Part shown: positions 8,225-15,898 of the stretch, one piece after another
How positions within the stretch are numbered: the stretch's first letter is position 1
Layout: every line of letters starts with the position of its first letter
Source of the DNA: JAKOUL01 sp035378845
GTDB lineage: Bacteria; Dictyoglomota; Dictyoglomia; Dictyoglomales; Dictyoglomaceae
Assembly: GCA_035378845.1 (NCBI GenBank)
Contig: DAOSUP010000004.1
Span: 62,001 to 126,000 of the forward strand
Length of the DNA: 64,000 nt
Direction: 5' to 3'
Notes under the pieces: model-generated
Told to the model about the DNA's origin: nothing
Seen by the model: only the letters and a program-made list of their open reading frames with translations
Database searches by the model: none
Made by a program: the position numbers and the translations under genes

Positions 8225-8968
8225 CTATACCTCCATCTCGGGTATTTTTACTTTTTTTTCTCTTAAACTATAAAAAACTTCTTTAATGGAATATTCTTCT
8301 AATCCTATATAAGTTTTTGGTACTTTCATATCCTCAATAAAATGTGCATCTGAAGAAATAATAAAAGAATCCTTCAATAAGTGATAATTACTTTCAAAAA
8401 ATTTTTTTATATCTACCCTATAAGATAGCTCTAAAAAATCATAAGAAATATCTTCTGGAATAAAACCCAAATTGGAAAGAACACTAAAAACTGGTCTATC
8501 AATATGTGCAAGATTCACTATGCCATTAAATTTTCTAATCTTAGCAATTACTTCTTCTAAACCTAAATTTACAGAAGCAGCAAGAAGCTTATCTTCCACC
8601 CTTTCTACCTCTTCATTTTCATTCACTACTACCTGAACTCCAAAAATTTCTTCATTATTTTTCATATCAGGAAGATACTGCCACATATCTTTTTGGAAAG
8701 CTAATGCAGATTTATAATCTTCAAAAAGAGCAGTTATATGAGCCTCTTCTTTAGTCTGAATCTCCATTCCTGGAATCACCACTATATTCATCATTTCTCC
8801 CCAATAAGAGACAGCATTATAATTCTCTACTATATGATGATCTGTTATAGCAATAATATCTATACCTAAATCTTTGGCTCTTTCAATTATAGCTTTTGGA
8901 CTCATACTCCAATCTCCGCAAGGAGAAAGTACTGTATGTATATGAAGATCTGCCCCATACCATTTCAA
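8225..8968 (-). CDS. PHP-domain metal-dependent phosphoesterase
   Basis: 247 aa. The PHP metal motifs are all present: ADLHIHTVLSPCGDW (about 6-20), ITDHH (41-45), PGMEIQTKEEAH (63-76), LAHIDRP (about 154-160) and SSDAHF near the end. It should be a cytosolic phosphoesterase (trinuclear metal site). Its substrate is unknown. Genes of this type recur beside DRTGG and hydrogenase-like genes in thermophilic anaerobes, suggesting a signalling or nucleotide-clearing role in redox control. It lies 5 bases after the DRTGG gene. Confidence 0.8.
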   Translation of the reverse strand: MKWYGADLHIHTVLSPCGDWSMSPKAIIERAKDLGIDIIAITDHHIVENYNAVSYWGEMMNIVVIPGMEIQTKEEAHITALFEDYKSALAFQKDMWQYLPDMKNNEEIFGVQVVVNENEEVERVEDKLLAASVNLGLEEVIAKIRKFNGIVNLAHIDRPVFSVLSNLGFIPEDISYDFLELSYRVDIKKFFESNYHLLKDSFIISSDAHFIEDMKVPKTYIGLEEYSIKEVFYSLREKKVKIPEMEV

Positions 8969-8973
8969 TAATT

Positions 8974-9357
8974 TTATCTTTCCTCCTTTGCAGGCTTTTT
9001 AAAATTTGCACCTCTTATACCATTCTGAAATAGTATTCCACTAATCTCAAACACAATTTTATCGGTCTTCACTAAAATTATTCCTTTATCTTCAGCAAGC
9101 TTTACTACATCCTTAGGCACACTTTTTCCTCTTGCTACAATAATCATAGGTATATCTAATATCTCAGCAGTCCTTATGATCTGAGCATTTGTAACCCCAG
9201 TAATCAAAACCACATCCCTATTCTGAGAATCCACTAAAGCCAAAACATCACTCATAAGATCTGATGCAAAACCTTTAGTAATATCTACTTGATCAAGAAG
9301 CTCTTCTCCAGCAAGAACTTCACTTTCAGTAATTTCTATGATTTTCCTTGCTTTCAT
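8974..9357 (-). CDS. DRTGG-domain protein (third copy in the operon)
   Basis: 127 aa, a stand-alone DRTGG domain (PF07085), a regulatory fold also found in some phosphotransacetylases and CBS proteins. Visible landmarks are ASDLMSDVLAL, ITGVTNAQIIRTAEILDIP and the C-terminal LFQNGIRG. It is clearly paralogous to the 119-aa protein at 11.9 kb (DLMSDALYLL, VTPQVIRTAEMLDLAGIVFVRGK). No catalytic residues are evident, so it may bind a nucleotide or another protein. Its first codons overlap the preceding DRTGG gene by 4 bases. Confidence 0.8.
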   Translation of the reverse strand: MKARKIIEITESEVLAGEELLDQVDITKGFASDLMSDVLALVDSQNRDVVLITGVTNAQIIRTAEILDIPMIIVARGKSVPKDVVKLAEDKGIILVKTDKIVFEISGILFQNGIRGANFKKPAKEER

Positions 9358-9704
9358 TGTATTCTTCCCACTCCTTTTATACCTAAGGAATATAATTTCC
9401 CTACTACATTAAAAGCAGTATCTTTAGTAGTAAAAAGACTAATCTTTTCTTCTCTGGCTTTTTTAATAGTATCTTCATTAGGGTTCTGTCCGGAAACAAA
9501 TATTATAGCTTTTATACCCACCAAAGTGGCTACTGCTACTGAATTTAGATGAGTTTGAATCGTAACCCATACGGACTTTTCAGGAGCATGAGCCATAACA
9601 AAAGAGAGAAGATCACAAACAACTCCATTTTCAACTTCCCCATCTTCTTCTGAAAGATAAACCACTTCCAAATCAAGCAATTTAGAAATTTCACTAATCT
9701 TCAT
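9354..9704 (-). CDS. DRTGG-domain protein (second copy)
   Basis: 116 aa DRTGG domain, more diverged than its two neighbours: VVCDLLSFVMAH replaces the DLMSDAL block, but AIIFVSGQNPNEDTIKKA and the end GKLYSLGIKG keep the family pattern. It is probably a regulatory subunit for the HsfB-like protein encoded immediately upstream, whose end it overlaps by 11 bases. Function unknown. Confidence 0.75.
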   Translation of the reverse strand: MKISEISKLLDLEVVYLSEEDGEVENGVVCDLLSFVMAHAPEKSVWVTIQTHLNSVAVATLVGIKAIIFVSGQNPNEDTIKKAREEKISLFTTKDTAFNVVGKLYSLGIKGVGRIQ

Positions 9705-11016
9705 CCTCTTTTTCCCTCCGCTTTGAAATTATGGAGGAAGATCTTCTTGAAAGCTCTTCCATCTCCCTTGCCATTTCCCATAGTTTCTCTCTTAATAAAA
9801 ATATACAATCATAAATCTGAGCATTACCCCGTACTATATCCTCAGCAAGGGCAGCACAGGTTGGGGCTCCGCAAGATCCACAGTCTAAACCAGGGAGACT
9901 TTCCAAAATCTTTTTCATCTCTTCCATCTTCCTAAGAGCCTTATTAATATCTTCATCTAATTTCCATACAATTCTTGGAGTAATAGGTGTATTCCTTAAG
10001 ATGTTAGAGATATGAAGTTCATTCTCTAATTTTCTAATAAAGTCTTTATTTTGACTATTTTCCAAAGTCTTATAAAAAGTAATAAGCCTTTTCTTTGCTA
10101 AATAATAGTTCTCAGGATTCAAAACACCACCTATACAACCCTCTTCACAAGCCCTAAGCTCTAAAAACTTTATATCCTGAAGCTTATTCCTTTCAATATC
10201 CTCTAATATTTTTACTACATTCTCTATTCCTCCCACACTAATTGCTTCCTCTTCATCAAAAATACTACTCTCTCCTCCTAAAGATCCCCAAAAAATTCCC
10301 TTTGAATAAATATTATCAATAGGCTCTCCTTCTTCCTTTAATTCCTTTTTTACATTAATATAAATATTATCTATACCAATAATAAAATCAAAAGGATTTT
10401 CTTTATCTTGTTTCAAATTAGCAACAAAAGCAGGACACGTGGTTATATAGACAAGAGTCATATTTTTATCTGGATAATTTTTTTCCCATCTATTTTTTAG
10501 CAGCATGCCTGCAATCTCTACTGGAGACTTAAAAGGTGAAAGATTAGGAATAAGAGTAGGAAAACGTACCTTTATAAGCTCCACTATAGGAGGACAGTAA
10601 GTAGAAATAAGTGGAAGATTTGAAGAATTATTCATATAATCCAAAAGTGCATTTTGAAGAAAGTAAATAGCACACGTAGTATCCCAAACTTCTACCGCTC
10701 CTGTAAGTTTCTTAATTGCTTTTTGAATATCTCCTATACTGTACTTCGTAGGGAATTGAGCATAGACTTCTGGAGAAATAACAACCACAATATCTTCCAG
10801 ATTAGAAATACTATCTAAAGTATGGGTGAAGCCAAAAGGTGCGTGATATGGACATACTCTAATACACTCTCCACAATCAATACAACGATAAGACAAGATC
10901 AGGGATTTACCATTCCTGACTCTCATAGCCTCTGTAGGGCAATGTCTTATACAGTGAATACATCCCTTGCATCTTTGTAAATTTATAGCTACAGAATGAA
11001 TATATCTCTCAGGCAT
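9694..11016 (-). CDS. HsfB-like FeFe-hydrogenase-related iron-sulfur protein (probable redox sensor)
   Basis: 440 aa. Two ferredoxin clusters open the chain (CKGCIHCIRHCP, 16-27; CIDCGECIRVCP, 45-56). The middle resembles the H-cluster domain of FeFe hydrogenase: STYCPP (Cys141), ITTCPA (Cys194) and ACEEGCIGG (Cys290, Cys294) keep four H-cluster-type cysteines, but the usual TSCCP, MPCxxKxxE and ExMxCxxGCxxGG motifs are degraded. A further 4Fe-4S domain (CGSCGAPTCAALAEDIVRG) sits at about 378-396, and the end is a coiled coil. This matches the sensory group of hydrogenase-like proteins (HsfB/HydS type), not a catalytic enzyme. Neighbours are HATPase, CBS and DRTGG regulators. Confidence 0.82.
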   Translation of the reverse strand: MPERYIHSVAINLQRCKGCIHCIRHCPTEAMRVRNGKSLILSYRCIDCGECIRVCPYHAPFGFTHTLDSISNLEDIVVVISPEVYAQFPTKYSIGDIQKAIKKLTGAVEVWDTTCAIYFLQNALLDYMNNSSNLPLISTYCPPIVELIKVRFPTLIPNLSPFKSPVEIAGMLLKNRWEKNYPDKNMTLVYITTCPAFVANLKQDKENPFDFIIGIDNIYINVKKELKEEGEPIDNIYSKGIFWGSLGGESSIFDEEEAISVGGIENVVKILEDIERNKLQDIKFLELRACEEGCIGGVLNPENYYLAKKRLITFYKTLENSQNKDFIRKLENELHISNILRNTPITPRIVWKLDEDINKALRKMEEMKKILESLPGLDCGSCGAPTCAALAEDIVRGNAQIYDCIFLLREKLWEMAREMEELSRRSSSIISKRREKEDED

Positions 11017-11881
11017 TCTTTCTCCCGTCTAAATAAATTTTTGAAATCAATTTTGTTCCTTTTCCCACTTCAGATTCCACATATAATTCATCAGAAGAAT
11101 TCTTAATATTTGGAAGTCCCATTCCTGCACCAAATCCCATCTCCCTTATATTATCAGGAGCCGTAGAATATCCAGGCTGCATAGCAAGACTTATATCAGG
11201 AATTCCAGGACCCTCGTCCTCTGCAATAATCTCTATTATCTCTGACGTAACTTTCACCCTCAAAACTCCTCTATATGCATGAATAACTATATTCATCTCA
11301 GCCTCATAGGTGACTACTGCAACTCTCCTTAGGATATCAGGAGCTATACCTATTTGCTGCAGGGCTTTTTTAATACTACTTGATGCCATACCAGCAAGAG
11401 CAAAATCTCCTCCTACAACTGGATACTCCAAAACTAAAGATTCTTCTTCTCCCTCTTCTGAAATTTTTGCTTCTATTTCCTCTATATCAACTAAATTCAT
11501 CACTATATCTTTTGTACTCAAAATTCCAAGGACTTTATTTTCCTTATCTATCACTGGAAATCTGCCAAATCTAAACTGCCTAAACATAATTAAAGCTTCA
11601 TATAGATTATTTTCAGGATAAAGATATTTCGTATTTTTTACCATATACTTCTCACAAGGTGCATTTAAGTCGCCATTAACAAGAGCCGTAATTACATTCT
11701 CCACTGTTACCAGTCCTATCATTTTTTCTAAATCATCTACAATAGGAATAGCATCTATTCTTTTAATCCTCATGATCTCTTGAATAGAACGCATATCCTG
11801 ATAAGATCGCAGCCTTATAATATCCGTATTCATAATATCCTTAACCTTAATACTTTCAAGATATTCCTTAGGAATTTTCAA
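11009..11881 (-). CDS. CBS-pair plus HATPase (anti-sigma-factor kinase-like) protein
   Basis: 290 aa. Two CBS motifs occupy residues about 12-130 (IMNTDIIRLRSYQDMRSI, RFGRFPVIDKENKVLGILS). A GHKL ATPase domain follows at about 160-285, with EDEGPGIPD and GAGMGLPNIKNSSDELYVES, as in RsbW/SpoIIAB-type serine kinases. It probably senses adenylates through the CBS pair and controls a partner, perhaps the HsfB-like protein it overlaps by 8 bases. No sigma factor gene is adjacent. Confidence 0.8.
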   Translation of the reverse strand: MKIPKEYLESIKVKDIMNTDIIRLRSYQDMRSIQEIMRIKRIDAIPIVDDLEKMIGLVTVENVITALVNGDLNAPCEKYMVKNTKYLYPENNLYEALIMFRQFRFGRFPVIDKENKVLGILSTKDIVMNLVDIEEIEAKISEEGEEESLVLEYPVVGGDFALAGMASSSIKKALQQIGIAPDILRRVAVVTYEAEMNIVIHAYRGVLRVKVTSEIIEIIAEDEGPGIPDISLAMQPGYSTAPDNIREMGFGAGMGLPNIKNSSDELYVESEVGKGTKLISKIYLDGRKNA

Positions 11882-11886
11882 AGGAA

Positions 11887-12246
11887 CTAATCAACGCTCC
11901 TTCCCTTAAAACCAGCCGAATAAAGTTTTCCACAAGATTCATACATGGGGTATCTTGTGGTAAGTAGAGGAATTCCTATTTTTTGAGCAAGAGAAATCGT
12001 CTCCTTAGGTGGAATTTTCCCTCTTACAAAAACTATCCCTGCAAGATCAAGCATTTCAGCAGTTCTTATTACCTGAGGAGTTACAAGACCTGTAAGCAAA
12101 AGAGAACTATTTTCTAAAAGATATAACGCATCACTCATGAGATCTGTAGCTCCCACCATTGTAACCTCTCTATTTAATCCTTCGTCTCCCCATATAACTT
12201 CCGCATTTAAAACATCTCTTACTGTTTTAAGATTCATTTCTTCCAC
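11887..12246 (-). CDS. DRTGG-domain protein (first gene of the operon)
   Basis: 119 aa DRTGG domain with GATDLMSDALYLL, TPQVIRTAEMLDLAGIVFVRGK and LYSAGFKGRSVD. It is the promoter-proximal gene of the roughly 7-kb redox operon and, with the two later copies, makes three paralogues in one operon. It lies 5 bases ahead of the CBS-HATPase gene. No enzyme residues are seen. Confidence 0.8.
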   Translation of the reverse strand: MEEMNLKTVRDVLNAEVIWGDEGLNREVTMVGATDLMSDALYLLENSSLLLTGLVTPQVIRTAEMLDLAGIVFVRGKIPPKETISLAQKIGIPLLTTRYPMYESCGKLYSAGFKGRSVD

Positions 12247-12270
12247 CTCTGAACTTTATCTGCAGAGTTT

Positions 12271-12300
12271 ATTTAATCACAATATAGGCTTTATTGTCAA
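12271..12300 (-). promoter_or_regulatory. Promoter of the DRTGG/HsfB/Nuo-like operon
   Basis: Minus strand TTGACA (12300-12295), 18 bases, TTAAAT (12276-12271) preceded by TGTG. It lies 25 bases before the first start codon. This is the only clear promoter seen for the operon. Confidence 0.5.
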
Positions 12301-12363
12301 TAAAAATTAATTATGTTATAATTTTAAATTTTTATTAAGCAAATTGTTAATGGCATCTCTTTT

Positions 12364-12393
12364 TTGTCAAATTTCTCAACCTAAGATTATACT
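12364..12393 (+). promoter_or_regulatory. Possible promoter of the patatin gene
   Basis: TTGTCA (12364-12369), 18 bases, TATACT (12388-12393), about 50 bases before the ATG at 12452. The start codon has no obvious ribosome site. Confidence 0.4.
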
Positions 12394-12451
12394 ACAACTT
12401 TACATATCAGGGTAGTTTCCAATAAAGATTCTTTAGTGATAGAATATAAAC

Positions 12452-13381
12452 ATGAAAAAAGTTAGAATAGGTATAGCATTAGGAAGTGGTGGAGCTAAAG
12501 GACTCTCTCACATAGGAGTAATTAAGACCCTTGAGAGAGAGAACATAGAAGTTTCATATATATCCGGAAGTAGTATTGGCGCACTAATAGGTGGAGTCTA
12601 TGCCAAAGGATACTCAGGCGAAGAATTAGAGAAAATCGCAATAAGCTTTTCTGAAGAGGAATTTTACACTATTTTTGATTTCTCCAAATCTCTTCAGGGA
12701 ATTATAAAGGGAGAAAAAATCCTAAGTTACATAGATGAACTTCTTGAAGGAGCTTCTTTCTCTGATTTAAAAATTCCCTTTCTTCCAATAGCAGTAGATT
12801 TAATAACAGGCGAAAAGATAATAATACAAGAAGGCAAGGTTTCTGAAGCTATAAGAGGAAGTATTTCTATCCCTGTAATCTTTCAACCTTCCCCTTGGAA
12901 AAATAGACTTCTTATTGATGGAGGAGTACTCTCTCCCGTTCCTGTAAAGGAACTTAAAGAGATATATAAGCCGGATATGGTGATAGCTGTGACTCTTCAT
13001 AAGAAATCTAATTGGGAGCCAAAAGAAACACTTTCAATACCTCAGATTCCAATAAATCCTACCTCTTTAACAGAAAAAGTAACCTATAAGATCTCTCAAA
13101 GCGTTATATTTCGTGAATTTCAAAGAAGGTTAAATCCTCTTTTAAATCCTGCCTTTTTAGAAGTTTTGATGCGGACTATAGATATCATGAACGCTGAAAT
13201 TGAAGAAAATAACCTAAAAGAAGCCGATATTATTATAAATCCAGAGGTACAAAATTTTGGTACTTTTGATTTTGATAAAGCGAAAGAGCTCATAGAATTG
13301 GGAGAGAAGGCAGGAGAAGAAAATATTGAAAAAATAAAGAAGATTATAAAGAGAAAGGGGAGAAGATTTTTTATTTTTTAG
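12452..13381 (+). CDS. Patatin-like phospholipase (RssA/YlbK family)
   Basis: 309 aa. The oxyanion loop GSGGAKGLSHIG (11-22), nucleophile elbow GSSIG (Ser41) and DGG (Asp156) form the Ser-Asp dyad of patatin-like esterases. The length and the missing transmembrane part place it with the bacterial RssA/YlbK group, whose physiological lipid substrate is mostly unknown. The C-terminal about 130 residues are helical and Lys/Glu rich, with no extra domain that I recognise. The next gene starts 2 bases after its stop, so they form a small operon. There is no Shine-Dalgarno sequence before the ATG (AGAATATAAAC). Confidence 0.85.
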   Translation: MKKVRIGIALGSGGAKGLSHIGVIKTLERENIEVSYISGSSIGALIGGVYAKGYSGEELEKIAISFSEEEFYTIFDFSKSLQGIIKGEKILSYIDELLEGASFSDLKIPFLPIAVDLITGEKIIIQEGKVSEAIRGSISIPVIFQPSPWKNRLLIDGGVLSPVPVKELKEIYKPDMVIAVTLHKKSNWEPKETLSIPQIPINPTSLTEKVTYKISQSVIFREFQRRLNPLLNPAFLEVLMRTIDIMNAEIEENNLKEADIIINPEVQNFGTFDFDKAKELIELGEKAGEENIEKIKKIIKRKGRRFFIF

Positions 13382-13383
13382 TC

Positions 13384-13860
13384 ATGAAAGACTACAAAAC
13401 TGATACAAATAAAATAAAAGAAATTTTAGAAAAATTCTCTGTTCAAGCAGAAATTCTTGAATTTTCCGAGAGTACAAAAACTTCTGAAGAAGCAGCAAAA
13501 GCAATTGGATGCAGTGTAGGACAGATTGCAAAGTCTATTATCTTTAAAGGAAAAACCTCTGAGAAACCTATCTTAGTAATAGCAAGTGGACTAAATAGAG
13601 TTAATGAGAAAAAATTAGCAGAAATTATTGGTGAAGAGATTGAAAAAGCCAATGCAAATTTTGTTAGAGAAAAGACAGGCTTTGTAATTGGAGGGGTACC
13701 TCCCTTTGGGCATAAAGAAAAAATCCTGACTTTTATAGATGAAGACCTTATGAAATATGAATTCATATGGGCTGCCGCAGGAACACCAAATAGTGTCTTT
13801 AAAATAAAGCCCGAAGAATTAGTAAAGATAACTCAAGGCAGTCTTACAAGTTTAAGTTAA
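13384..13860 (+). CDS. YbaK/EbsC-family aminoacyl-tRNA deacylase
   Basis: 158 aa YbaK/ProX-type domain covering almost the whole chain: EAAKAIGCSVGQIAKSIIF (about 36-54) with the conserved Lys, then GGVPPFGHKEKILTFID (about 101-117) and WAAAGTPNSVFKI near the end. Such proteins hydrolyse mischarged tRNA (Cys-tRNA-Pro, Ala-tRNA-Pro and similar) in the cytoplasm; the exact substrate cannot be told from sequence. It is co-transcribed with the patatin gene. Its 3' end overlaps the end of the convergent nitroreductase gene by 4 bases, with no terminator between them. Confidence 0.88.
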   Translation: MKDYKTDTNKIKEILEKFSVQAEILEFSESTKTSEEAAKAIGCSVGQIAKSIIFKGKTSEKPILVIASGLNRVNEKKLAEIIGEEIEKANANFVREKTGFVIGGVPPFGHKEKILTFIDEDLMKYEFIWAAAGTPNSVFKIKPEELVKITQGSLTSLS

Positions 13861-14363
13861 ACATACTTTACAATCTCATCTAAGGGAAGCCTTGGTTTTG
13901 GTGCTGGATTTTCATCAGGATATCCTAAAATCATGAGTTGAATAACTTCAGCTTCTTCAGGGAGATTTAGCACTTTTTTCACTTTATCTTGATAAAAAGA
14001 ACCTATCCAACAGGTTGCAAGTCCTTCCTCTACAGCCTGAAGATGTATATGAGTTAGAGCTATAGCCACATCTATATAATGTGCAGGAACTCCACATCTC
14101 ATAACATAATCTCTCTCTAATGTATAAGCCACAATGATTACTGGTGCTGAAAGCATAAATAGCTGACTTGGCGATGCTTCATGAACAAGTTCCTCTTTCT
14201 TCTCCTTACTTCTTACCACAATAAATCTCCATTCTTGGCTATTTCTTGCAGAAGGAGCAAGTCTTGCCGCCTCAAAAATCCTATCAAGTTTTTCTTGCTC
14301 TACCTCCTTTGGCAAAAACTTCCTAACGCTTCTTCTTTTTTGAATTGCCTCAAAAACTTCCAC
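13857..14363 (-). CDS. Nitroreductase-family flavoprotein
   Basis: 168 aa. KRRSVRKFLPKEVEQEKL and AARLAPSARNSQEWRFIVV (FMN-binding region), plus EEGLATCWIGSF and the final ILGYPDENPAPKPRLPLDEIV, are typical of the short nitroreductase family. It reduces nitro, quinone or flavin substrates with NAD(P)H; the real substrate is unknown. It overlaps the end of htpX by 14 bases and so is the last gene of a lemA-htpX-nitroreductase unit. Confidence 0.88.
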   Translation of the reverse strand: MEVFEAIQKRRSVRKFLPKEVEQEKLDRIFEAARLAPSARNSQEWRFIVVRSKEKKEELVHEASPSQLFMLSAPVIIVAYTLERDYVMRCGVPAHYIDVAIALTHIHLQAVEEGLATCWIGSFYQDKVKKVLNLPEEAEVIQLMILGYPDENPAPKPRLPLDEIVKYV

Positions 14364-15291
14364 TTTCTTTCTCCTCCTTTTCTACAAGTCTCCATCTTTC
14401 TCCCATCATCCTGAGTCTCCTAATTCTTTCTTCTACAGGCGGATGAGTGGAGAAGAGATTTTCACTCCATGATTTATCAATGGGATTCACTATATAAAGA
14501 GGAGCAATCATAGAATTTGCCCTTTTCACAGGAAGAGGATCCTTTGCAATCTTTTCAAGAGCAGAAGCAAGACCTTCAGGATATCTTGTAAGCATTGCAG
14601 CCCCTGCATCAGCCATATACTCCCTTTGTCTTGAAATAACAAACCTTAATAAGGTAGCCAAGAGAGGGGCTAAAAGAGCAGCTATCAATGAAATAATTCC
14701 CAAAATATTCCCATTTTCATCATTCTTCTTTTTTCCTCTGCCTGATGTATAGAAAGATCTTTTCAGGGCATCAGCCAATATAACGATTAAACCTACCATA
14801 ACAGCAGCAATAGTTTGAAGTTTTATATCATAGGACCTAATGTGAGAGAGTTCATGAGCAATAACCCCTTCAAGCTCTAACCTATTGAGCTTTTTTAAGA
14901 GACCTGTAGTAACCACAATAACACTGTTTTGAGGATCTCTTCCAGTAGTAAAAGCATTAGGAGAAGGATCATCTACTACCAAAATCTTTGGGGTAGGGAT
15001 ACCTCCTGCAATACTTAATCCTTCTACCACATTTATAAGGTACGGATACTCCTCTTTTGTAGGTTCTCTTGCTCCACTCGTAGAAATAATTATTTTGTCA
15101 CTATTGTAATAGGTATAATAATCCATTCCTAAAACTAAAATAAAAGCAAAAATGACAGCAAATTCACCAAGTTCAAAATAATAAGCTATAGCATAGCAAA
15201 CAAAAAAGAGAAGAAGTGAAATACCAAAAATTGTAATCCAAGTCTTTCTTTTGTTAGAATTTATAGCCTCATAAAAAGTAAAAGGCTTCAT
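14350..15291 (-). CDS. htpX: HtpX-like M48 membrane zinc metalloprotease
   Basis: 313 aa. Two membrane segments lie at about 18-38 and 42-60, then the zinc motif HELSH (146-150) with a third Glu ligand in YMADAGAAMLTRYPE, and two more membrane helices between about 157 and 225. This is the M48B HtpX layout: quality control of inner-membrane proteins, with the active site on the cytosolic face. LemA is encoded 4 bases upstream; the LemA-HtpX pairing is common in bacteria. No heat-shock operator was seen by eye upstream of lemA. Confidence 0.9.
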   Translation of the reverse strand: MKPFTFYEAINSNKRKTWITIFGISLLLFFVCYAIAYYFELGEFAVIFAFILVLGMDYYTYYNSDKIIISTSGAREPTKEEYPYLINVVEGLSIAGGIPTPKILVVDDPSPNAFTTGRDPQNSVIVVTTGLLKKLNRLELEGVIAHELSHIRSYDIKLQTIAAVMVGLIVILADALKRSFYTSGRGKKKNDENGNILGIISLIAALLAPLLATLLRFVISRQREYMADAGAAMLTRYPEGLASALEKIAKDPLPVKRANSMIAPLYIVNPIDKSWSENLFSTHPPVEERIRRLRMMGERWRLVEKEEKESGSF

Positions 15292-15295
15292 AAAA

Positions 15296-15847
15296 TTAGA
15301 AATCTACCTTTACAGCCTTCCTCTCTTCAGGAGCCTCTACTTCAAAATATTCTTTTGGTTCAAATCCAAAAAGATTAGCAATAATACTATTAGGAAATAC
15401 TTGAAGAGATTGATTATAAATCATAACTGTGTCATTATAAAATTGTCTTGCATAGGCAATTTTTGACTCTGTTCCAGAAAGCTCTTCCTGAAGCATTATA
15501 AAGTTCTGGTTTGCTTTTAGTTCTGGATAATTTTCTACAACAGCAAAAAGAGTCTTAAGAGCAGAGGTAAGCCCTTCATTAGCCTGTGCTGCTTCCCCAG
15601 GAGTTTTTGCACCCATCATTTGAGATCTGTACATAGCCATTTTATCAAAGATTTCTTTTTCATGAGAAGCATACCCCTTTACCGTTTCCACAAGATTAGG
15701 AATAAGATCAAACCTTCTCTTAAGTTGTACATCAATTTGTGCCCATGCATTTTCAACACGATTTCTATACGTTACTAATCGGTTATAAATTACAATAACA
15801 AGAAGCACTATAAAAATTATTATCCCTAAAACAATTAAAAATGTCAT
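15296..15847 (-). CDS. lemA: LemA family protein
   Basis: 183 aa. A single N-terminal membrane anchor (about 3-22) is followed by the signature VENAWAQIDVQLKRRFDLIPNL (quoted in two parts: VENAWAQIDVQL and KRRFDLIPNL) and a helical bundle with YNQSLQVFPNSIIA. LemA proteins are small membrane-anchored coiled bundles of unclear function, often tied to HtpX. A TATAAT box lies about 25 bases before the ATG, just after the stop codon of ahcY, so the gene may have its own promoter. Confidence 0.9.
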   Translation of the reverse strand: MTFLIVLGIIIFIVLLVIVIYNRLVTYRNRVENAWAQIDVQLKRRFDLIPNLVETVKGYASHEKEIFDKMAMYRSQMMGAKTPGEAAQANEGLTSALKTLFAVVENYPELKANQNFIMLQEELSGTESKIAYARQFYNDTVMIYNQSLQVFPNSIIANLFGFEPKEYFEVEAPEERKAVKVDF

Positions 15848-15898
15848 ATAAACCTCCCTTTATAAGAAGATTTTTAATTATAGCATTTTTTAAAAAAT

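Noticed and set aside
9723..9935. Many 60-130 aa frames opposite large genes (for example here, 31425-31811, 38185-38580, 58837-59340)
   Set aside because: They are antisense shadows of well-conserved genes, with low-complexity composition and no ribosome sites.
9694..11016. Calling the HsfB-like protein a catalytic FeFe hydrogenase
   Set aside because: The four cysteines remain, but TSCCP, the Lys/Glu of MPCxxKxxE and the full C-terminal motif are lost, and the neighbours are regulators.
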